Source: Bacillota bacterium
GTDB lineage: Bacteria; Bacillota; Clostridia; Oscillospirales; Ruminococcaceae
Reading direction: 5' to 3'
NCBI GenBank assembly: GCA_023460035.1
Contig: JAEWRN010000003.1
Span: forward strand, 1 to 27,530
Length of the DNA stretch: 27,530 bases
Below the pieces are notes generated by a model. The model saw only the letters and a list, made by a program, of their open reading frames with translations. It did not search any database and was not told the DNA's origin. Made by a program: the position numbers and the translations under genes. This document shows positions 22,984 through 27,530 of this stretch, in pieces. Position 1 is the first letter of the stretch, and every line of letters starts with the position of its first letter.

Positions 22984-24473
22984 ACAAAAGCATCAGCGCA
23001 CGTTATTTTCGCACCACCGCATTTTTGCTGGTGACCAGCATCACGTTTTTGGGTGTGGTGCTGATGTATTTTTGCGTGGGGTATTTTCGCGCGGAAAGTG
23101 AAAACACGCTGCTGACCAGTGTGCGCAGCCTGCGGGACAGTTTTTCCACTTTTTCGGTGGAAAAGCTGGAAAAACTGGAAACGCTGCGCTCTGCCCCAAA
23201 CGCCTCGCAGGCGGTCGAGGTGGTTGCCAACGCGACCGGCAGCATTTTTTTGCTGACCGACAACTACGGCAGCATACTGTACACCTCGGACACCACGGGG
23301 GTGGTGAACACCAGCCAGACCGTGAGCACTAAAATACTCAACCGCACCTTTTCAGACGGCGAATATGCCGAGCTGGGTGAACTGTCCGGTATTTACGACC
23401 ACAGCTATTATTCTGCCGGGTGCCCGCTGATCAACAGTGACCACCAGATCATCGGCTATGTGTTTGCCTCGCGCGACGCCGAGTCGCTGACTGCCTTTTT
23501 AGAGAGTATTTTTTCCGCCTTTATCCTGTCGGCGGGCGTGATGCTGCTGCTGTCCAGCATTATTTCCATCGTGCTCACCGGGCGGCTTGTCAACCCGCTG
23601 CGGCGCATTACGGCGGCAGCCCGCACGTTTGGTGACGGTGACCTGACCGCCCGCGCCCCCGTGGGCGGCGACGATGAGGTCGCCCAGCTTGCCGTGACCT
23701 TTAACGACATGGCCGACAAGCTGGAGGCGGTGGACGCGTCGCGCCAGAGCTTTATGGGCAATATTGCGCACGAGCTGCGCACCCCGATGACGACCATCAA
23801 GGGCTTTGTGGACGGCATGCTGGACGGCACGATACCCGACGACCGGCGCGACCACTACCTGCAAATCGTCTCGCAGGAGGTGGGCCGCCTGACCCGGCTG
23901 ACCCACAGCATGCTGGACATCACAAAGCTGGAAACCGGCGAATATGTGGTGAGCGCGGTGGATTACGACGTGTGGGAAACCGTGAGCACAATTTTGTTTT
24001 CGCGCGAACAGCAGTTTATTGAGCACGCCATCCGGCTGACCGGCTTTAACCCGGTCAAGGTGCTGGTGCACGCCGACCCCGACCTTGTGCACCAGGTGCT
24101 GTACAACATTGTGGACAACGCGCTGAAATTTACGCCGGACGGCGGCACCATTGATATTTCGGTCACCGAAAACACCAAGCAGGGCTTTGTGACCGTGGCC
24201 ATTCGCAACACCGGCGAGGGCATACCCGACGACGCGCTGCCGTATGTGTTTGACCGCTTTTACAAGGCGGACAAAAGCCGTGGCCTGCACGCCGAGGGCA
24301 GCGGCCTGGGGCTGCATATCTGCAAACAGCTGATTGGCCGCTCTGGCGGCAAGATCTGGGCAGAAAGCACCCCCGGGCAGGACGCAACCTTCCTGTTTAC
24401 ACTGCCGTGCGCAAAGCCCAAACCGCCCGAGCGGCGCTCGGCGTCCCGCGGGGGGCAGGGCACCGGCAAATAG
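22980..24473 (+). CDS. Membrane sensor histidine kinase (CssS-like)
   Basis: A 497-residue kinase with two membrane helices (about 13-36 and 177-199) around an extracellular sensor of about 140 residues. A HAMP linker follows (200-252). The phosphoacceptor is H264 in NIAHELRTPM. The ATPase domain shows NIVDNALKFTPDGG, a G1 region with RNTGEGIPD, DRFYKADKS and GSGLGLHICKQL. It is translationally coupled to the regulator by a four-base overlap. The sensor domain is not one I can name, so the signal is inferred from htrA next door: misfolded secreted protein. Confidence 0.93.
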   Translation: MNKSISARYFRTTAFLLVTSITFLGVVLMYFCVGYFRAESENTLLTSVRSLRDSFSTFSVEKLEKLETLRSAPNASQAVEVVANATGSIFLLTDNYGSILYTSDTTGVVNTSQTVSTKILNRTFSDGEYAELGELSGIYDHSYYSAGCPLINSDHQIIGYVFASRDAESLTAFLESIFSAFILSAGVMLLLSSIISIVLTGRLVNPLRRITAAARTFGDGDLTARAPVGGDDEVAQLAVTFNDMADKLEAVDASRQSFMGNIAHELRTPMTTIKGFVDGMLDGTIPDDRRDHYLQIVSQEVGRLTRLTHSMLDITKLETGEYVVSAVDYDVWETVSTILFSREQQFIEHAIRLTGFNPVKVLVHADPDLVHQVLYNIVDNALKFTPDGGTIDISVTENTKQGFVTVAIRNTGEGIPDDALPYVFDRFYKADKSRGLHAEGSGLGLHICKQLIGRSGGKIWAESTPGQDATFLFTLPCAKPKPPERRSASRGGQGTGK

Positions 24474-24512
24474 GAAATCGTATCAACAAATTTCCTACTG
24501 TTTGGACAAACA

Positions 24513-24550
24513 TTTTTCACAATTCAACGATACACTAAAGTTGTGAAAAA
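24513..24550. promoter_or_regulatory. Inverted TTTTCACA boxes upstream of htrA
   Basis: TTTTTCACAA (24513-24522) and its exact reverse complement (24541-24550) flank 18 bases. From memory, Bacillus subtilis htrA (ykdA) and htrB promoters carry repeats of the octamer TTTTCACA. A TACACT at 24531-24536 could be a -10, without a good -35. The repeat could also form an RNA hairpin in transcripts from upstream. Confidence 0.6.
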
Positions 24551-24631
24551 GAAAGTGCCCATCGGCAGGTAAACCCCGGCGCCGACAGGGAGAGCTCTTT
24601 GACCGATATTCTAAAAAAGAGGTGTCTGGTT

Positions 24632-26005
24632 ATGACCGATTTTAATAACGATTATACTTCACCCGATCAACGCAAAACGGCCGCGGGCGACCCGCCCGAA
24701 ACCGGCAGTTCCGGGGCAGATTCCAGCTATCACTACTCCGGCGCGCAGGGCAGCTTTGGCGAACCCAATCAAGGTTCTGCTTCCGCTGGTGATTTTTCTT
24801 ATGGCAATTCCTCTTATCAGGCCGAGCACGGCAGCGGGCCGATCCCCGAATTTCACTACAATTCGGTGCCGCCGCAAAAGCCCCCCAAAAAGAAAAAGAA
24901 GCTCGCGCTTGTCGCCGTGCTGATTTCGGTGGGCATGGTTGCCGTCATCGCGCTTTCGATGGTGGCGGGCGGTATGCTGGTGCAGCACCTTTCTGTCGGC
25001 ACCGCCGCTTCCAGCAGCGAGTCGCAGCCCGAGCACCTTGTCATCAACTCTTCGCCGCAAACCGACACCAGCGCCACGACCACAAGCGGTGCGCTGACCA
25101 CGACCCAAATCGCCCAAAAGGCATCGGACAGCGTGGTGGGCATTAACCTGTATTCGTCGCAGCAGGTCGAAAAAGTCGGCGAGGCGTCCGGCATCATTCT
25201 GGATACCAATGGCTATGTTATCACCAACGCGCATGTCGTGTCCGACGGGTACGCCGTGACGGTTGTGCTGTCGGACGGCACTGAAAAAAGCGCGACGGTC
25301 GTGGGGTATGACACCCGCACCGACCTTGCGGTCGTGAAAATTGACCCGACCGGCCTGACGCTGACCCCGGCCGAATTTGGCGATTCGTCGCAGCTGCTGC
25401 TGGGGGACGACGTCGTGGCCATCGGCAATGCCGGCGGCTACTACAACAGCGTGACCAAGGGCATTGTGTCCGGCCTTGACCGTGAGGTTTCGACCAACAT
25501 TTCGCTGAAGCTCATCCAGACCGACGCCGCCATCAACCCCGGCAACTCCGGCGGCGCACTGCTGAACCAGTACGGCCAGGTTATCGGCATCAACTCCTCT
25601 AAAATTGCAAGCTCTGAAATTGATTCGATGGGCTTCGCCATCCCCATCAACGACGCAAAGCCCATCATTGACAGCCTGATCAACTACGGCTATGTAAAAG
25701 ACCGTGTGGCGCTTGGCGTGACCGTCGTCGCGCTGAACGGCACAAACGGCACGATGATGGGCCTGCCCAGCCAGGGGCTGTACATCACCCAGATTAGCGC
25801 CGACAGCGATTTGTACGCGCAGGGCATCACCCGCGGCGATGTGATTTTGACCGCCGGTGACGTGACGCTGACCACCAACAGCGACCTGCTGAAGGAGCTG
25901 GAAAATTACAAGCCGGGCGAAACGATTAAACTGACGATTTTAAAGGGCACGGGCGAAACCGTGGAAATTAATGCGACTCTGCACGAAATGACCACCAACA
26001 ACTGA
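24632..26005 (+). CDS. htrA: HtrA/DegP-family serine protease with PDZ domain, membrane-anchored
   Basis: A 457-residue S1C protease. A Gly/Ser-rich, charged cytoplasmic region (1-90) ends in KKKKK. One membrane helix follows at 91-116, so the protease faces outside. The triad is H201 in TNAHVVSDG, D231 in TDLAVVKI and S306 in GNSGGAL. One PDZ domain covers about 365-450. It degrades or repairs misfolded exported protein. I start at ATG 24632, with GAGGTG seven bases upstream; an in-frame TTG at 24599 is possible. It follows the two-component pair by 158 bases and has TTTTCACA boxes upstream. A strong terminator follows. Confidence 0.95.
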   Translation: MTDFNNDYTSPDQRKTAAGDPPETGSSGADSSYHYSGAQGSFGEPNQGSASAGDFSYGNSSYQAEHGSGPIPEFHYNSVPPQKPPKKKKKLALVAVLISVGMVAVIALSMVAGGMLVQHLSVGTAASSSESQPEHLVINSSPQTDTSATTTSGALTTTQIAQKASDSVVGINLYSSQQVEKVGEASGIILDTNGYVITNAHVVSDGYAVTVVLSDGTEKSATVVGYDTRTDLAVVKIDPTGLTLTPAEFGDSSQLLLGDDVVAIGNAGGYYNSVTKGIVSGLDREVSTNISLKLIQTDAAINPGNSGGALLNQYGQVIGINSSKIASSEIDSMGFAIPINDAKPIIDSLINYGYVKDRVALGVTVVALNGTNGTMMGLPSQGLYITQISADSDLYAQGITRGDVILTAGDVTLTTNSDLLKELENYKPGETIKLTILKGTGETVEINATLHEMTTNN

Positions 26006-26013
26006 CCGTGCCT

Positions 26014-26059
26014 CACAAAGAAAGCCAGCCGCAACAACTGTTGCGGCTGGCTTTCTTGT
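26014..26059. terminator. Bidirectional terminator after htrA
   Basis: A perfect 16-bp stem (26020-26035 with 26040-26055) around AACT. The arms end in CTTTCTTG on the plus strand and CTTTCTTTG on the minus strand, serving both convergent genes. Confidence 0.88.
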
Positions 26060-26070
26060 GGCTACCCCAT

Positions 26071-27530
26071 TCACGACACAGGATAGTACCATTCACGATA
26101 CAACTGATGAAACTCACCGTAGTAATACACCTGGATTTCATAGTAACCCAAAATATCGACCCGTGCAAATATCGTGCCGTTGTCATACATGCCCCTTGCA
26201 CCTATTTCAAATGTGGGGTAGTTATAAAAAACCGCAAGATTGGTTTCTACAAAATTATCTTTCAAGTTAAAATATTCTCGCCCGTCGCCTGATGTCCATT
26301 CCCCCTCCAAAAACTCTGCAAGATGTTCGTTTCTAACTTCATTAGGGATGTTAAACCCATAAGTATCAGAACATTTCTCTGCAAACTCCTGGCAGGATTC
26401 TATGGAATTAATTTCACCCAGTTCTTTGATCAATTCCAGATATTCATCCCGGTTTCGATACCCTGCTGGGATTTCTTTCAGATAGCTTTGCGCGCCGGAA
26501 AAGTCCCCGTGGGTCAGGTAGTCTCTTGCAATATAATAACAGTCTTCCTCCGCTTTCTCTGTGCGGGCTTTGCTGTCCAAAAAGTCCCCCAGCTTATCAA
26601 ATTCTTTATACTTTTCAATGGGATCTTTTGCTTTGTCAGCCGTTGCATAGGCAATGGCTTTTGTAGCATCCTTATAGTCACCCAGCGGCGCGAGCATTGC
26701 TGCGCCCTCTTCGTATTTGCCCTGCCTCATCAGCATCATGCCGTTGCTGTACGGCTGTTCTGCCTCGTCCCGCACCCGGCCAAGCCACGGGTTCTGGTCG
26801 TACAGCGCAACGACCGCGGCATAGTCCTCTGCCGCCACCGCGGTGTCAACCTCATTGAAAATCCGGTAGTAGGTGCCAATACCCACTGCCGCTGTAATGC
26901 CCAGCGCCAGCACAAGGCACAACGCAATGGCCGTGACGATGGGCCAGATGCGAATTTTCTTTTTTGGCCGCGGGGCAGCGGGCTGTGCGGGATTGCCCGC
27001 AGGCCACACCGGGGGCGGCGGGGCGGGCGGCGCCCAGTTTTGTACCAGCACCGGGCCCGTTTGCGGCGTTGCCGTGGGGGCCGGCGGTACCAGTGGCGCC
27101 GCTGCTTGTGCTACCGGCGGCACTACCACCGGGGGTGCCGAGGGGGCCGCCGATACCGGGGATATCCCCGGTGGCACCGGGGCCGATAACGCGGGGGCAC
27201 TTACCGGTGTTACCGCCGCCGGAATACCCGCAGGCCCAAAACCTGTCTGCCAGCCCTGCGGCGGCATGACGTTCACCCCTTGGGGCGCGACGGCGGGTGG
27301 GGCAGGGGGCACCTGCTGCACCGTGGTTGCTTGCGGCGGCACTGCCGCCGCAAAAGCGGCGGGCGATTGCCCAATATTGGCCACTTGCTGGGCTGGGGCC
27401 ATAGGCGGGGCCTGTGCCGGCACCGGCGCTGCCGGGCCGGGGTAGCCTGCCGCGGCCAGCTGCTGTGCGGCACGCCGCGCGGCGGCCTTTTTTTCGTTTC
27501 GAATCAAAAACAACACCAGCACCAGCAACG
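26071..27530 (-). CDS. Partial membrane-anchored protein with Pro/Ala-rich region and repeat-like extracellular domain
   Basis: The frame is open at the window edge, so the N-terminus is missing; a TTG at 27528 is only the first possible start seen. The first visible residues (LVLVLFLIR) look like the end of a membrane helix. Residues 20-190 are Pro/Ala/Val/Gln-rich low complexity. A second helix follows at 194-220 after KKK. The remaining 265 residues, probably outside, contain helical TPR-like units (YSNGMMLMRQGKYEEGAAMLAPLGDYKDA) and an aromatic, beta-like tail. Base composition becomes AT-richer in 26071-26650 than in neighbouring genes. I do not recognise a function. Confidence 0.75.
   Translation of the reverse strand, partial: LLVLVLFLIRNEKKAAARRAAQQLAAAGYPGPAAPVPAQAPPMAPAQQVANIGQSPAAFAAAVPPQATTVQQVPPAPPAVAPQGVNVMPPQGWQTGFGPAGIPAAVTPVSAPALSAPVPPGISPVSAAPSAPPVVVPPVAQAAAPLVPPAPTATPQTGPVLVQNWAPPAPPPPVWPAGNPAQPAAPRPKKKIRIWPIVTAIALCLVLALGITAAVGIGTYYRIFNEVDTAVAAEDYAAVVALYDQNPWLGRVRDEAEQPYSNGMMLMRQGKYEEGAAMLAPLGDYKDATKAIAYATADKAKDPIEKYKEFDKLGDFLDSKARTEKAEEDCYYIARDYLTHGDFSGAQSYLKEIPAGYRNRDEYLELIKELGEINSIESCQEFAEKCSDTYGFNIPNEVRNEHLAEFLEGEWTSGDGREYFNLKDNFVETNLAVFYNYPTFEIGARGMYDNGTIFARVDILGYYEIQVYYYGEFHQLYREWYYPVS

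Overview
This window looks like chromosome of a GC-rich, low-redundancy Firmicute of the Clostridia, most likely an Oscillospiraceae/Ruminococcaceae gut commensal. The basis is inference: strong AGGAGG-type ribosome sites, sigma-A promoters with 17-base spacers, a T-box leader, YesM/YesN-type two-component genes, a CssRS/HtrA-like module, lipoprotein-anchored binding proteins and no outer-membrane genes. Codon use is strongly GC-biased, so many long antisense frames are only shadows of real genes. Layout: (1) 1-1440 is an ISL3-family insertion sequence with an apparently intact transposase. (2) 1741-2276 has no credible protein gene. On the minus strand it carries a near-consensus sigma-A promoter, about 500 nt of hairpin-rich sequence and a strong intrinsic terminator. 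I read this as an independently transcribed large structured non-coding RNA that I cannot assign to a family; it is the most novel item here. (3) 2479-4263, plus strand: a fructose-6-phosphate aldolase/transaldolase-like gene and an SDR epimerase-like gene, ended by a terminator. (4) 4643-12616, minus strand: mglB-mglA-mglC-like sugar ABC transporter followed by a second sugar-binding lipoprotein, a YesM-type histidine kinase and a YesN-type AraC response regulator. The last three form a three-component sugar-sensing module with its own promoter. Tandem direct repeats about 21 bases apart lie upstream of mglB, and the same motif lies upstream of the next minus-strand operon. (5) 12888-14872, minus strand: an HSL-family esterase and a metallo-beta-lactamase-fold hydrolase, overlapping by 4 bases and probably in the same regulon. 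(6) 15236-16573, plus: argH with a clean promoter, converging on a cstA-family transporter (minus) across a bidirectional terminator. cstA is preceded by a promoter and a roughly 350-nt T-box leader. (7) 18942-21971, minus: a threonine ammonia-lyase-like gene, mtnN and ychF. (8) 22273-26005, plus: an OmpR-type response regulator, its histidine kinase and an HtrA serine protease. TTTTCACA boxes upstream of htrA resemble those of Bacillus htrA genes, pointing to an envelope-stress circuit. (9) 26071 to the window edge, minus: a partial membrane-anchored protein with a Pro/Ala-rich cytoplasmic stretch. How the parts work together: the second binding protein, kinase and regulator probably sense an extracellular sugar, then activate mglBAC and the esterase/hydrolase pair through the shared repeats. 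The aldolase and epimerase fit sugar metabolism but lie across the opposite strand. No tRNA, rRNA, CRISPR array or prophage gene was seen.
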